Shown: one piece after another, positions 31,081 to 44,481 of the stretch | Numbering within the stretch: position 1 is the stretch's first letter | How the letters are laid out: every line of letters begins with the position of its first letter | Assembly (NCBI RefSeq): GCF_001083785.1 | Contig: NZ_LAVL01000002.1 | Coordinates: 62,001-126,000 of the forward strand | DNA length: 64,000 bases | From: Nonomuraea sp. SBT364 | GTDB lineage: Bacteria; Actinomycetota; Actinomycetes; Streptosporangiales; Streptosporangiaceae | Reading direction: 5' to 3' | The notes under the pieces: generated by a model | Databases searched by the model: none | The model's input: only the letters and a program-made list of their open reading frames with translations | What the model was told of the DNA's origin: nothing | Translations under genes and position numbers: made by a program

Positions 31081-31989
31081 ATGAAGATCTGGGTCCCGTA
31101 CGAGTCCGTCGCCGAAGTCCTGTCCGATCTGCCGGGAGTGCAGTGCTCGGTCCACGACGGGATCGGACCGGAGCCCGACGGGATCGAGGACGTCGAGGTG
31201 TGGATCCCGCCGCTGGTCACGGTGCCCGACGTGCCGGGGACGCTGGCGCGGATGCGGTCGCTGCGGCTCGTCCAGACCGTCACCGCCGGCGTGGACGCCT
31301 ACCGGCCGCACCTGCCCGAGGGCGCGGTGCTGTGCAACGCGCGCGGCGTGCACGACGCGGGCACCGCCGAGTGGGCCGTCGGCGCGATGATCGCGGTGCT
31401 GCGCGAGTTCCCCGGGTTCACCGACGCGCAGCGCAGGGGCGAGTGGACCTACCACCACACCGGCGTGCTGGCCGACTCCACCGTGCTGATCGTCGGCTAC
31501 GGCTCCATCGGCCAGGCGCTCGAACGCCGCCTCGACGGCTTCGAGGTCGACGTCGTGCGGGTGGCCAGGACCGCCCGCGACGGCGTCCACGGCATGGCCG
31601 AGCTGCCCGCCCTGCTGCCCGCCGCCGACGTCGTGGTGCTGCTCGTGCCCGCCACCCCGGACACCGCGGGCATGGCCGACGCCGCGTTCCTGTCGCGGAT
31701 GAAGGACGGCGCGCTGCTCGTCAACGCGGCGCGCGGCGGGGTCGTCGACACCGACGCGCTGGTCGCCGAGCTGAAGAGCGGCAGGCTGCGGGCCGCGCTC
31801 GACGTCACCGCGCCGGAGCCGCTGCCGGGGGACCACCCTCTGTGGAGCGCACCGGGCGTGTTCGTCACGCCGCACGTCGCGGGCAGCACCCCCGCCTCCG
31901 GCCGGCGCATGCTCCGGCTCATGCGGGCGCAATTGCTGCGCTATCTCGGCGGCGAGCCGCTCGACAACGTCATCACCGAAGCGTATTGA
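31081..31989 (+). CDS. D-isomer-specific 2-hydroxyacid dehydrogenase
   Basis: NAD(P)-dependent oxidoreductase (302 aa). The nucleotide-binding motif is VLIVGYGSIGQALERRL. The substrate arginine lies in VNAARGGVVDTDAL, the catalytic glutamate region in VTAPEPLPGDHPLW and the histidine in FVTPHVAG. The order and length match hydroxypyruvate/glyoxylate-reductase-like members; the true substrate is unknown. ATG 31081 starts the canonical fold (MKIWVPY). Confidence 0.92.
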   Translation: MKIWVPYESVAEVLSDLPGVQCSVHDGIGPEPDGIEDVEVWIPPLVTVPDVPGTLARMRSLRLVQTVTAGVDAYRPHLPEGAVLCNARGVHDAGTAEWAVGAMIAVLREFPGFTDAQRRGEWTYHHTGVLADSTVLIVGYGSIGQALERRLDGFEVDVVRVARTARDGVHGMAELPALLPAADVVVLLVPATPDTAGMADAAFLSRMKDGALLVNAARGGVVDTDALVAELKSGRLRAALDVTAPEPLPGDHPLWSAPGVFVTPHVAGSTPASGRRMLRLMRAQLLRYLGGEPLDNVITEAY

Positions 31990-32167
31990 GAGGATTCCGG
32001 ACCGTGGCTGGTCCGTGACCTGGGGTGCGTACGGTTGCGTCTAACCAAGAGTTCCTGACTGCCTGTCAAGGAAATCTTGGCGGCAATCAGGTCCGTGTGG
32101 TTATCAGATCGGTGACGACATCGGCGTTGTCACCACCCGCGCACCAGCGACCGCACACACTGGCGAT

Positions 32168-34852
32168 GTGCACCGCCGACCGGCGGTCACGGGAGCAAGG
32201 TTCGAGACGGGATGGGCGACGACTGTGATCCGCTGGCGTGATCCACGGGCACCGCTGACCGCCGCGGCGGCGATCGGTGCCGCGGGGTTCGCGGCTGCGC
32301 TCCTTGCGGGCGGCCCGGCCCTCGTCATCGGCGCCGTAGCGGGTTGCCTGGCCGCGCTGCTCGCCACCGTGTCGCTGCTGGCCGCCTCGGTGCGGCCGGT
32401 CGAGCATCCCTCGATGGCCCTCGGCATCCGGTGGATGGGCGGCGGCGCCGCCATCTGGGCCGCCGGCGTGGCGCTGCGGCCGTTCACCGACAGCTCCACC
32501 TTCATGGTGAGCTTCGCCGAGTTGCTCGTGCTGCTCGGCACCGTGCTGACCGGAGGCGGCGCGCTCGTCGCGGCCGGGCGCAGGCCGCCTGCCGCTCTGG
32601 TGTTACGGCAGCTCATCGACGCCTATCTGTGCGCCGCCTCGCTGTTCCTGATCGGCTGGGTGGTGGTGCTGCGCCACGTCTACGCCGACACGGCCGACGC
32701 CGCGCTGTTCTCCTTCGCCATGCTGCCGCCGATGCTCGCGCTGGTGGCCACCTTCGCCGTGCTGCCCTCCGCGGCCGCCGTCAGGTCCGCCGCGTGGCCG
32801 CTCGGCCTGGCCGGCGTGGGCGTGCTCGCCACCACGACCGTGGCCGGCCTGTCGACCGCCGTGGCCCGGCTCGACGGCGGCGCGCCGCCCGTGTGGAGCG
32901 TGGTGATCGCGCCGATGGCCTTCTTGCTCCTGGCCGCCGTGCCCTGGGTGCGGGCGCGCCCGGCGACGGCCTCGCCGACACCCGGCAACCTGGTGGCCGC
33001 GGTGCCGCTGGCCCTGGTCGCCATCGCCACCGTCACGCTGCTCGCGCACCTGGCCGGGAGCGCCCGCCAGGCGCCCGTCACCGGCGTCGTGGCGGTCGCC
33101 GCGTCGGTGGTGCTGCTCCTGCTGCTGCGGGTGTTCGTGCTGTCGGGGGCCAACGCGCGGCTGCGCACGCTGGTCTCGCTCGGCGACACCCAGCTGCGCG
33201 AGCTGGCCGAGAGCACCGGCGACGTGGTGTTCATCTGCGACTACGACGGCATGGTGCACGAGATCGGCGACGGGGTCGAGGTGACCTACGGCTACCGTCC
33301 TGAAGACCTGGTCGGCGGTTCGATCTTCGACTACATCCACCCCGAGGACGTCCCGCACATCCAGGCCGCGCTGCACGCGATGGGCCCCGACGGCGACGAG
33401 GAGGAGGCCGGCCCCGGCGCCTGCCTGATCTCCTGCCGGGTGCGGGCCGCCGACGGCACCTGGCGGCCCACCGAGTCCGTCGCCACCCGCCACGCCGGCG
33501 GCGAGGACCAGCTCCTGGTCACCACCCGCGACATCAGCGACGAGGAGGCCCTGCGCAACCAGGTCGCGCACCTGACCTTCCACGACGGCATCACCGGCCT
33601 GCCCAACCGCTCCTACTTCGAGGAGCGCACCCGCGAGGTGCTGCCCGGCCGCAGCGCCGGGCACGTCGCGGTCATCTTCCTCGACCTCGACGGGTTCACC
33701 TCCGTCAACGACTCGGTGGGCCACGCCAGCGGCGACTACCTGCTCGGGCAGGCCGCGCGCCGGCTGCGGGGCGCGGTGCGGCACGACGACACGCTCGCCC
33801 GGTGGGGCGGCGACGAGTTCGCCGTGCTGCTGGAGACCGGCGGGGAGGCGCAGCTCGCCGCCGAGCTGGCCGAGCGGCTGGTGCGGGCGGTCTCGCAGGA
33901 GCCGTTCCGGGTGGCCGACCGCGACGTGGCGCTCACCGCCAGCGTCGGCGTGGCCTTCGCCGAGGACGACCTGCCCGCCGGCGACCTGATCCGCAACGCC
34001 GACGTGGCCATGGCGCGCGCCAAGGAGCTGGGCGGGCGACGGGTCGAGGTGTTCGCCGCGCAGATGCACGCCGACGTGCTGCGCCGCCTGGAGCTGGCGG
34101 CCGACCTGCAGCGGGCGCTGATCGAGCAGCAGTTCGCGATCGAATATCAGCCGGTGGTCGACCTGGCGACGTCGCGGGTGACCGCCGTCGAGGCGCTGGT
34201 GCGCTGGTGGCGCGGCTCGGTGTTCGTGCCGCCCGACCAGTTCCTCGGCCCGGCCGAGGACACCGGCCTCATCGTGCCGCTCGGCGAGTGGATCCTGCGC
34301 GAGGCGTGCCGCGAGGTGGCCGCCTGGCGGGCCTCGTCCTGGGACATCGGGCTGTCGCTCAACCTGTCGGCCCGGCAGATCACCGCCCCCCGGTTCGTCG
34401 AGACCGTGCAGGAGGCGCTGGAGGAGAGCGGGCTGCCCGCCTCCGCGCTCACCCTCGAAGTCATCGAGGAGATGCTGGTCGAGGACGCCGAGGAGACCGT
34501 CAAGCGGCTGTCGGAGCTGCGCGCGCTGGGCGTGCGGCTGGCCATCGACGACTTCGGCACCGGCTACGCCTCGCTGGCCTTCCTCCGGCAGCTCCCGGTC
34601 GACATGATCAAGATCGACCCGTCGTTCGTGTCCGGGCTGGGCCGCGACGACACGCTCACGCTGCTCACCCGCACGATCGTGCGTCTCGGTCACGACCTGG
34701 GGCTCACCGTGGTCGCCGAGGGCATCGAACGCCCCGAGCAACTGGAGCTGCTGCGGGAGATGGGCTGCATGAAGGGCCAGGGCTTCCTGGTCGCGCGCCC
34801 CATGGCGGCCAGGGGCGTCGACTCGCTGATGCGCACGAGTCTCACCGTTTGA
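32168..34852 (+). CDS. Membrane PAS-GGDEF-EAL protein (cyclic-di-GMP turnover)
   Basis: Large c-di-GMP enzyme (894 aa). The N-terminal ~330 residues form about 9-10 hydrophobic helices, then a PAS domain (LAESTGDVVFICDYDGMVHEIGD), a cyclase domain with intact RWGGDEFAVLL and a phosphodiesterase domain with intact EALVRW and DDFGTGYASL. Both catalytic signatures are intact, as in the 11.7-kb paralogue, but this one carries a PAS sensor. GTG 32168 is used; an in-frame ATG was not found closer to the first helix. It resembles the CdgB/RmdA-type family of actinomycetes by layout. Confidence 0.9.
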   Translation: MHRRPAVTGARFETGWATTVIRWRDPRAPLTAAAAIGAAGFAAALLAGGPALVIGAVAGCLAALLATVSLLAASVRPVEHPSMALGIRWMGGGAAIWAAGVALRPFTDSSTFMVSFAELLVLLGTVLTGGGALVAAGRRPPAALVLRQLIDAYLCAASLFLIGWVVVLRHVYADTADAALFSFAMLPPMLALVATFAVLPSAAAVRSAAWPLGLAGVGVLATTTVAGLSTAVARLDGGAPPVWSVVIAPMAFLLLAAVPWVRARPATASPTPGNLVAAVPLALVAIATVTLLAHLAGSARQAPVTGVVAVAASVVLLLLLRVFVLSGANARLRTLVSLGDTQLRELAESTGDVVFICDYDGMVHEIGDGVEVTYGYRPEDLVGGSIFDYIHPEDVPHIQAALHAMGPDGDEEEAGPGACLISCRVRAADGTWRPTESVATRHAGGEDQLLVTTRDISDEEALRNQVAHLTFHDGITGLPNRSYFEERTREVLPGRSAGHVAVIFLDLDGFTSVNDSVGHASGDYLLGQAARRLRGAVRHDDTLARWGGDEFAVLLETGGEAQLAAELAERLVRAVSQEPFRVADRDVALTASVGVAFAEDDLPAGDLIRNADVAMARAKELGGRRVEVFAAQMHADVLRRLELAADLQRALIEQQFAIEYQPVVDLATSRVTAVEALVRWWRGSVFVPPDQFLGPAEDTGLIVPLGEWILREACREVAAWRASSWDIGLSLNLSARQITAPRFVETVQEALEESGLPASALTLEVIEEMLVEDAEETVKRLSELRALGVRLAIDDFGTGYASLAFLRQLPVDMIKIDPSFVSGLGRDDTLTLLTRTIVRLGHDLGLTVVAEGIERPEQLELLREMGCMKGQGFLVARPMAARGVDSLMRTSLTV

Positions 34853-34870
34853 GATGTGTTTCTCACCAAG

Positions 34871-34901
34871 TTGACACCGAGTGCTTCCGACCAGCTATGG
34901 T
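34871..34901 (+). promoter_or_regulatory. Promoter of the ilvBNC leader
   Basis: TTGACA (34871-34876) and TATGGT (34896-34901) with a 19-bp spacer. The -10 ends 7 nt before the leader-peptide ATG at 34909, so the transcript probably starts at that ATG (leaderless). The spacer is slightly long. Confidence 0.65.
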
Positions 34902-34908
34902 GATAGCC

Positions 34909-34959
34909 ATGCTTCGCAGTGGGATTCTCGTAGTACTTCGCCGGCGCGCAGGCCGTTAG
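34909..34959 (+). CDS. ilvB leader peptide (16 aa), Ile/Leu/Val-rich
   Basis: Sixteen-codon peptide MLRSGILVVLRRRAGR. The run Ile-Leu-Val-Val-Leu is the classic control signal for branched-chain amino acid attenuation: scarcity of charged Ile, Leu or Val tRNA stalls the ribosome at 34924-34938. It is followed by a stem and a terminator before ilvB. It looks leaderless (see promoter). The same arrangement is known for ilvB of other actinobacteria. Confidence 0.88.
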   Translation: MLRSGILVVLRRRAGR

Positions 34960-35022
34960 CGAAGCACTCCGACCTGCGCGCCGCCCCAGTCCCGCCTTTC
35001 CCGGCGGGGAGGGGCATTTTTT
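34942..35022 (+). terminator. ilvB attenuator (leader hairpin plus terminator)
   Basis: An 11-bp perfect stem pairs CGGCGCGCAGG (34942-34952, in the leader peptide end) with CCTGCGCGCCG (34973-34983). Immediately after, a terminator stem (CCCC 34984-34987, CCCGCC 34991-34996 with GGCGGG 35003-35008, GGGG 35011-35014) ends in six T residues (35017-35022). A ribosome at the leader stop would block the first stem. The exact antiterminator cannot be fixed by eye. Confidence 0.8.
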
Positions 35023-35058
35023 ATGTCCTGAACGTGTGACCACGCAAGGAACGAGCCG

Positions 35059-36790
35059 ATGAGCGAACGGATGACAGGTGCACAGGCCCTGGTCAGGGCG
35101 CTGGAGCACGTGGGAGTCGACACCGTGTTCGGGATCCCGGGCGGCGCCATCCTCCCGGCCTACGATCCCCTGTACGACTCGGCCAAGGTCCGGCACGTGC
35201 TCGTACGGCACGAGCAGGGCGCCGGGCACGCGGCCGAGGGTTACGCGCAGGCCACCGGCAAGGTCGGGGTGTGCATGGCGACCAGCGGCCCGGGGGCGAC
35301 CAACCTTGTGACGCCCATCGCCGACGCCTACATGGACTCGGTGCCGATCGTGGCGATCACCGGTCAGGTGGCGAGCAAGTCGATCGGCACGGACGCCTTC
35401 CAGGAAGCCGACATCTCCGGCATCACCATGCCGATCACCAAGCACAACTTCCTGATCACCGACCCGGCCGACATCGCGCGCACGATCATGGAGGCGTTCC
35501 ACATCGCCTCCACCGGCCGTCCCGGTCCCGTGCTGGTGGACATCGCCAAGGACGCGCTGCAGGCCGAGACCACGTTCAGCTGGCCGCCGACCATGCAGCT
35601 GCCCGGCTACCGGCCGGTGACCCGGCCGCACTCCAAGCAGATCCGGGAGGCCGCCAAGCTGATCGCCGAGGCCCGCCGCCCGGTGCTCTACGTCGGCGGC
35701 GGCGTGCACAAGGCCCGCGCGTCGGCCGAGCTCATCCGGCTGGCCGAACTGACCCGGATCCCGGTCGTCACGACGCTGATGGCGCGCGGCACCTTCCCCG
35801 ACAGCCACCCGCAGCACATGGGCATGCCCGGCATGCACGGCAGCGTCTCGGCCGTCGGCGCGCTGCAGCAGGCCGACCTGCTCATCGGCCTAGGCGTCCG
35901 CTTCGACGACCGCGTCACCGGTCAGCTGTCCACGTTCGCCCCGCACGCCAAGATCGTGCACGCGGACATCGACCCGGCGGAGATCTCCAAGAACCGCCAC
36001 GCCGACGTGCCGATCGTGGGTGACTGCAAGGAGGTCATCGGCGACCTGATCGCCGCCGTCGAGGCCGCCGGCCTGCAGGGCGACTACGACGACTGGTGGA
36101 CGGTCCTCAACGGCTACAAGCAGACCTACCCGCTGGGCTACGAGGAGTTCGAGGACGGCTCGCTGGCCCCCCAGTACGTCATGGAGCGGCTGAGCGCCAT
36201 CGTCGGCCCCGACGCCTACTACGTGGCGGGCGTCGGCCAGCACCAGATGTGGGCCTCGCAGTTCGTCCAGTACGAGCAGCCGGGCACGTTCATCAACTCC
36301 GGCGGCGCCGGCACGATGGGTTTCGCCGTGCCGGCCGCGATGGGCGCCAAGATGGGCCGCCCCGACGCGGTCGTGTGGGCCATCGACGGCGACGGCTGCT
36401 TCCAGATGACCAACCAGGAGCTCGCCACCTGCGCCCTGGAAGGCGTGCCCGTCAAGATCGCCGTCATCAACAACGGCAACCTGGGCATGGTCCGCCAGTG
36501 GCAGACCCTCTTCTACGACCAGCGCTACTCCAACACCGACCTGCAGGCGACTCGCCGCATCCCCGACTTCGTCAAGCTGGCGGAGGCCTATGGTTGTGTT
36601 GGCCTGCGGTGCGAGCGTCCCGAAGACGTCGACGCGACCATCAAGAAGGCCATGGAGATCAACGACGTGCCCGTGGTCGTCGACTTCGTCGTCCACCAGG
36701 ACGCGATGGTCTGGCCCATGGTCGCGGCCGGCACGAGCAACGACGACATCAAGATCGCCCGTGACATGGCGCCGAAGTGGGAGAGCGACG

Positions 36791-36798
<8 letters not shown>
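35059..36798 (+). CDS. ilvB: Acetolactate synthase large subunit
   Basis: ThDP enzyme (579 aa) catalysing the first common step of Val, Leu and Ile synthesis (two pyruvates to 2-acetolactate, or pyruvate plus 2-oxobutyrate). The catalytic glutamate is E52 in [14 protein letters not shown]. The ThDP-Mg motif is [14 protein letters not shown] to [11 protein letters not shown], and [10 protein letters not shown] marks the FAD domain. ATG 35059 has AAGGAACG upstream. It overlaps ilvN by 8 bp. Expression is probably controlled by the attenuator upstream. Confidence 0.97.
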
Positions 36799-38322
<1,524 letters not shown>

Positions 38323-38330
38323 TTCCGGCA

Positions 38331-38360
38331 CCGGTGGGGGCGTTCTCCCGTCCCCACCGG
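38331..38360 (+). terminator. Terminator of the ilvBNC operon
   Basis: A 9-bp stem CCGGTGGGG (38331-38339) with CCCCACCGG (38352-38360), 12-nt loop, 9 bp after the ilvC stop. Confidence 0.75.
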
Positions 38361-38754
38361 ACCGACTCGCCCCCCTCTTGCTCGGCGCAGGGCCGCAGAT
38401 GCCCCGGTACGCGCCCGCCATCCCCCTACTTGCCGCCGTTGACGTGACCTCTCACGAACGGGACCGGTATGACCGATGTGTGGCTCCTCGATCTCCCTGC
38501 TGCCTCTCCCACACGGCCTGACGAGTGTGCGCGCGTGGAGAGGCTCCGGACGCCATCGCAAGACCTGCGGAGCAGGACACGCTCCGGGCTCCGTCAATGA
38601 TCAGTAAGGGGTGACCGGGTAATCCCCGGCTTCGGCAAAAGGACCGTTTACGCACGTCAAAACCAGATTAGCCGCGTTTGCCGCTGACGATCACAGGGCA
38701 GATCTCCTCCCGCTACCGACGGAGAGTAGTCGATAGGTAACAAAGGGGATTCGT
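38361..38754. other. 394-bp intergenic region without a recognised gene
   Basis: No coding pattern is convincing on either strand. The distal part (about 38600-38754) is clearly more A/T-rich and holds short G/C inverted stretches (for example CCGGG and CCCGG around 38615-38630), so it likely carries the promoter and a long leader of the small secreted-protein gene at 38755. I could not match a known riboswitch. Confidence 0.4.
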
Positions 38755-39054
38755 ATGTACAAGACGGGGCTCATCCTGGCCGGTCTAGTCGGCGGGATGG
38801 TCATGCTGGGCGGCGGTCCCGCGCTCGCCGAAGGTTACGCGATGAACACCGCCTCGGTGGTCGCGTGGCCCACGCATGGGGACGACGACAACAACGACAA
38901 CGACATCCGCGCGTACGGCGAGCGGAACAACTTCGGCGAGGACAACGACGACGAGGTCGAGGGGCAGTGGAACAACAACGGCTCGGACGACGACGTCCTT
39001 GACCTGGACATCCTGAACCAGGTCCTCTCCGACATCCTGACCGCGAAGGACTAG
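38755..39054 (+). CDS. Small secreted Asp/Asn-rich protein (99 aa)
   Basis: Not a family I recognise. A signal peptide is clear: MYKTGLILAGLVGGMVMLGGG then ALAEG, with likely cleavage after ALA (about residue 25). The mature ~74 residues are strongly acidic and Asn-rich (GDDDNNDNDIRAYGERNNFGEDNDDEVEGQ, in pieces) and end in a hydrophobic/acidic helix (VLDLDILNQVLSDIL). No cysteines are present in the mature part. AAAGGGG precedes the ATG. A strong terminator follows. It could be a surface or calcium-binding peptide; function unknown. Confidence 0.78.
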   Translation: MYKTGLILAGLVGGMVMLGGGPALAEGYAMNTASVVAWPTHGDDDNNDNDIRAYGERNNFGEDNDDEVEGQWNNNGSDDDVLDLDILNQVLSDILTAKD

Positions 39055-39071
39055 CCGTCCCAAGCGCTGTT

Positions 39072-39106
39072 GACGGGGCCCGCCTCCCTCGGAGGCGGGC
39101 CCCGTC
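39072..39106. terminator. Strong hairpin between small secreted gene and deaminase gene
   Basis: A 16-bp perfect stem runs from GACGGGGCCCGCCTCC (39072-39087) to GGAGGCGGGCCCCGTC (39091-39106) with loop CTC. It separates two convergent genes and can terminate both. Confidence 0.85.
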
Positions 39107-39135
39107 GCCGTTTCTCAGCCTTCGTGGACGGCTTC

Positions 39136-41322
<2,187 letters not shown>

Positions 41323-42682
41323 CACCACGGCCACGATGTTGTCCACGGCCAGGTCCTCGATGCGCTCCCACGGGCGGCCGCGCAGCACGACCAGGTCGGC
41401 GCCGAGGCCCGGGGCGATGCGGCCGACCGGCATGCCGATCGCGTCGGCGGCGTCGGAGGTGGCCGCGCGCAGTGCCGCGCCCGCGTCCATGCCGAGCACC
41501 CGGGTCATGTACACGACTTCGGCGAGCTGGTCGCCGAACTGCACGTGGTGCCCGTTGGCGTCGGTGCCCAGCACGAACCGCACGCCCAGCCGGACCGCCT
41601 CCGCGAGCAGCACGTCGCGCCGGGTCACCAGCTCGGCGGCCTTGGCCCTGGCCTCCTCGGTGACCGGGACGCGGCCTTCGGCGATGGCCTCGTTGATCAG
41701 CAGGGTCGGCGCGACCGGGGTGCGCCGGGCGGCGAGCGTCTCGGCCAGGTCCCGGGTCATCAGCGTGCCGTGCTCGATGGAGTCGACGCCCTCCTCGACG
41801 GCGATCCGGATGCCGTCCTCGGAGTGGGCGTGCGAGGCGACGAGCATGCCGAGCGCGTGCGCCTCGTCGACGATGGCACGGATCTCCTCGCGCGTGTAGT
41901 TGCGCCAGATGTTCTTGTCGCCGATCGACAGCACGCCGCCGCTGGTGGTGATCTTGATGCCGTCCATGCCGGCGCGGGCCCAGATGCGCACCAGCTTGCG
42001 GCACTCGTCGGGGCCGTCGGCGGTGGGCTTGCGCTGCGGGGACGCGGGCGGCACGAACAGGTCGTTGTGCCCGGCGGTCATCCCGACCACGCCGTGCACC
42101 TGGACGCGCGGCCCCGGCAGGATGCCCGCGTCGAACGCCCGGCGCAGCGCGATCTGCGCCTCGTCGCCGGCCAGGTCGCGCACCGTCGTGACGCCGTGCC
42201 GCATGGCGCGCTGGGCGTGCGCGGCGCCGTGCAGCACCTGCTCGTCACGGTTGGTGACCAGCGGCCAGGTGGCGAAGTCGGCCGAGCCGGCGCCCGCGTA
42301 GCCGACCAGGTGGACGTGGGTGTCCACGAGGCCGGGGATGACGCACAGGTCGTCGCCGCGCGGCCGCGCCGGGGACAGGCCGGTGATCCGGTCGGGCTCC
42401 CAGGTGAGGTCGACCGGGCCGCGTGGTTCAGTGCCGTCCCAAAGAGGGATTCCGTCCAGTCTCATCGCACCCGACGTTACCGGAACCGCTCCTGGCCTGG
42501 AGGGATCTACGGACCTCGCGCGGCACTCTCGTAGGGAACTACAGGCACGGCCTCGCGTTTTGCCTGCGTACGCGGAAACCGGCGCTGGGCGGGACCGAGT
42601 GGCCGAAACTCTGTCACACGATGGTAATAATCGATGTATAGCTTCCTGACCTGCACGTTCACCGCTCAGCCCAAGGAGAATT

Positions 42683-43732
42683 ATGGCTTCCCTCGACCGT
42701 CGTGCGTTCCTGCGGGCGTCTGGTCTGGCCGGGCTGGCGCTCGGACTGGCCGCCTGCGGCGACGGCGGCACGTCCACCGGCGGCGGCGGTGAGGGCGGGT
42801 TCGGCGCCGTGAAGCTGCAGCTGTCGTGGAAGAAGAACGTCGAGTTCGCCGGCGAGTACTTCGCCGACAGCAAGGGCTACTTCAAGGCCGCCGGGTTCTC
42901 CCAGGTCGAGTTGCTGTCCGGCGGCGGCTCCGGCACCTCGGTCGAGTCGGGCCTGGCCACCGGCCGCTGCTGGATCGGCCTGTCGGCACCCACGATCACC
43001 GCGCCGGCCGTCCTCCAGGGCGCCCAGCTCAAGATCGTCGGCGCGACGTTCCAGAAGAACCCGTTCGCCATCATCTCCCTGGGCAAGAACCCCATCGAGG
43101 ACCCCAAGGCCCTGGCCGGCAAGCGGATCGGCGTCCAGGACTCCAACGAGCTGGTGTGGAACGCGCTGCTCAAGGCCAACGAGATCGACCCGGCGAGCGT
43201 GACGCGGGTGCCGTTCCAGTCGGACCCGTCCATGCTGACCTCCGGCCAGCTCGATGGCTATGTCGGCTTCGTCACCAGCGGCCCGGTCCGCCTGAAGATG
43301 CAGGGCGTGGACGCCACCCACCTGCTCTTCGCCGACCACGGCCTGCCGCTGGTCGCCGAGACGTTCACGGTGCGGCAGGAGACGATCGACAACGAGCGCG
43401 ACAAGCTCAAGGCGTTCCTCACCGCCGAGATCAAGGGCTGGAAGGACGCCGTCGCCGATCCGGCCAAGTCCGCCGAGATGGCCGCGAACACGTACGGCAA
43501 GGACCTGAACCTCGACGTCAAGGAGCAGACCGAGGAGGCCAAGATGCAGAACGAGCTCGTCGTCACCCCGGACGCCAGGGCCAACGGGCTGTTCACGATG
43601 ACGCCCGAGCTGATCGCGCAGAACATCGAGTCGCTGGGCAAGGCCGGCCTCGTCGTCAAGGCCGAGCAGATCTTCGACCTGTCGGTCCTGGACGAGGTCT
43701 ACCAGGCCGACCCGAGCCTGAAGCTCGCATGA
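42683..43732 (+). CDS. ABC importer substrate-binding lipoprotein (NMT1/SsuA-type)
   Basis: Solute-binding protein (349 aa). A twin-arginine-like start ([10 protein letters not shown]) runs into a lipobox LAAC (C25), so it is probably a Tat-exported lipoprotein. The NMT1/THI5-like fold is seen in [25 protein letters not shown], and [19 protein letters not shown]. Family members bind pyrimidine precursors, sulfonates, nitrate or riboflavin-like heterocycles. First gene of a four-gene operon with ATGA/GTGA overlaps throughout. Confidence 0.92.
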   Translation: MASLDRRAFLRASGLAGLALGLAACGDGGTSTGGGGEGGFGAVKLQLSWKKNVEFAGEYFADSKGYFKAAGFSQVELLSGGGSGTSVESGLATGRCWIGLSAPTITAPAVLQGAQLKIVGATFQKNPFAIISLGKNPIEDPKALAGKRIGVQDSNELVWNALLKANEIDPASVTRVPFQSDPSMLTSGQLDGYVGFVTSGPVRLKMQGVDATHLLFADHGLPLVAETFTVRQETIDNERDKLKAFLTAEIKGWKDAVADPAKSAEMAANTYGKDLNLDVKEQTEEAKMQNELVVTPDARANGLFTMTPELIAQNIESLGKAGLVVKAEQIFDLSVLDEVYQADPSLKLA

Positions 43733-44481
43733 GCGGCATCTCGATCACCGGTCTGAGCAAGACCTTCGGCAAGGGCGTGACGGCCGTCGAGGGCGTCGAC
43801 CTGGAGACGCCCAAGGGCTCGTTCCTGTCGCTGCTCGGCCCGTCGGGCTGCGGCAAGTCGACGGTGCTGCGCATCCTGGCCGGGCTGGAGGAGCCGACGT
43901 CCGGCGAGATCCGGGTCAACGGCGAGTCGCCCGAGGAGCTGCGCCGCAGCCACCACCTGGGCATCGCCTTCCAGGACTCGGCGCTGCTGCCGTGGCGCAG
44001 CGTCCACGCCAACATCCGGCTGCCGCTGGAGGTGGCCGGGCTCAAGCCCGAGCCCGGCGTGATCGAGGACCTGATCAAGCTCGTCGGCCTGGAGGGCTTC
44101 GAGAAGGCCCGGCCCGCCGAGCTGTCGGGCGGCATGCGCCAGCGCGTGTCCATCGCCCGCGCGCTCGTCGTCAAGCCCAGCGTGCTGCTGCTCGACGAGC
44201 CGTTCGGCGCGCTCGACGACATGACCAGGCAGCGGCTCAACCTGGAGCTGCTGCGCATCTGGACCGAGAAGCCCGCCACGACGCTCATGGTCACGCACGG
44301 CATCGGCGAGGCGGTGTTCCTGTCGGACGTGGTCGCCGTGATGAGCCCGCGGCCCGGCCGGGTGGTCGAGCTGGTCCCGATCGAGCTGCCGCGCCCGCGC
44401 ACGCCCGACATGATGCGCACCCCCGAGTTCCACGCCTACCACGACCACCTCAGCGACCTGCTGTTCGGGCACGGCTCATGA
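43729..44481 (+). CDS. ABC importer ATP-binding protein (SsuB/TauB-type)
   Basis: ATPase (250 aa). Walker A is [12 protein letters not shown], the signature [15 protein letters not shown], Walker [12 protein letters not shown] and the switch histidine VTHGIGEA. The Q-loop [12 protein letters not shown] is typical of the nitrate/sulfonate/pyrimidine branch. It overlaps the binding-protein stop and the next permease start. Confidence 0.95.
   Translation: MSGISITGLSKTFGKGVTAVEGVDLETPKGSFLSLLGPSGCGKSTVLRILAGLEEPTSGEIRVNGESPEELRRSHHLGIAFQDSALLPWRSVHANIRLPLEVAGLKPEPGVIEDLIKLVGLEGFEKARPAELSGGMRQRVSIARALVVKPSVLLLDEPFGALDDMTRQRLNLELLRIWTEKPATTLMVTHGIGEAVFLSDVVAVMSPRPGRVVELVPIELPRPRTPDMMRTPEFHAYHDHLSDLLFGHGS

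Noticed and set aside
32603..34741. 712-codon minus-strand frame opposite the second GGDEF-EAL gene
   Set aside because: Same pattern of low-complexity His/Gln/Gly-rich translation; the plus frame has intact GGDEF and EAL motifs.
38600..38754. Possible c-di-AMP (ydaO-type) riboswitch
   Set aside because: A few short similar strings (GCTACCGACGG, GGTAA) occur, but I could not build the required pseudoknotted stems or conserved core.
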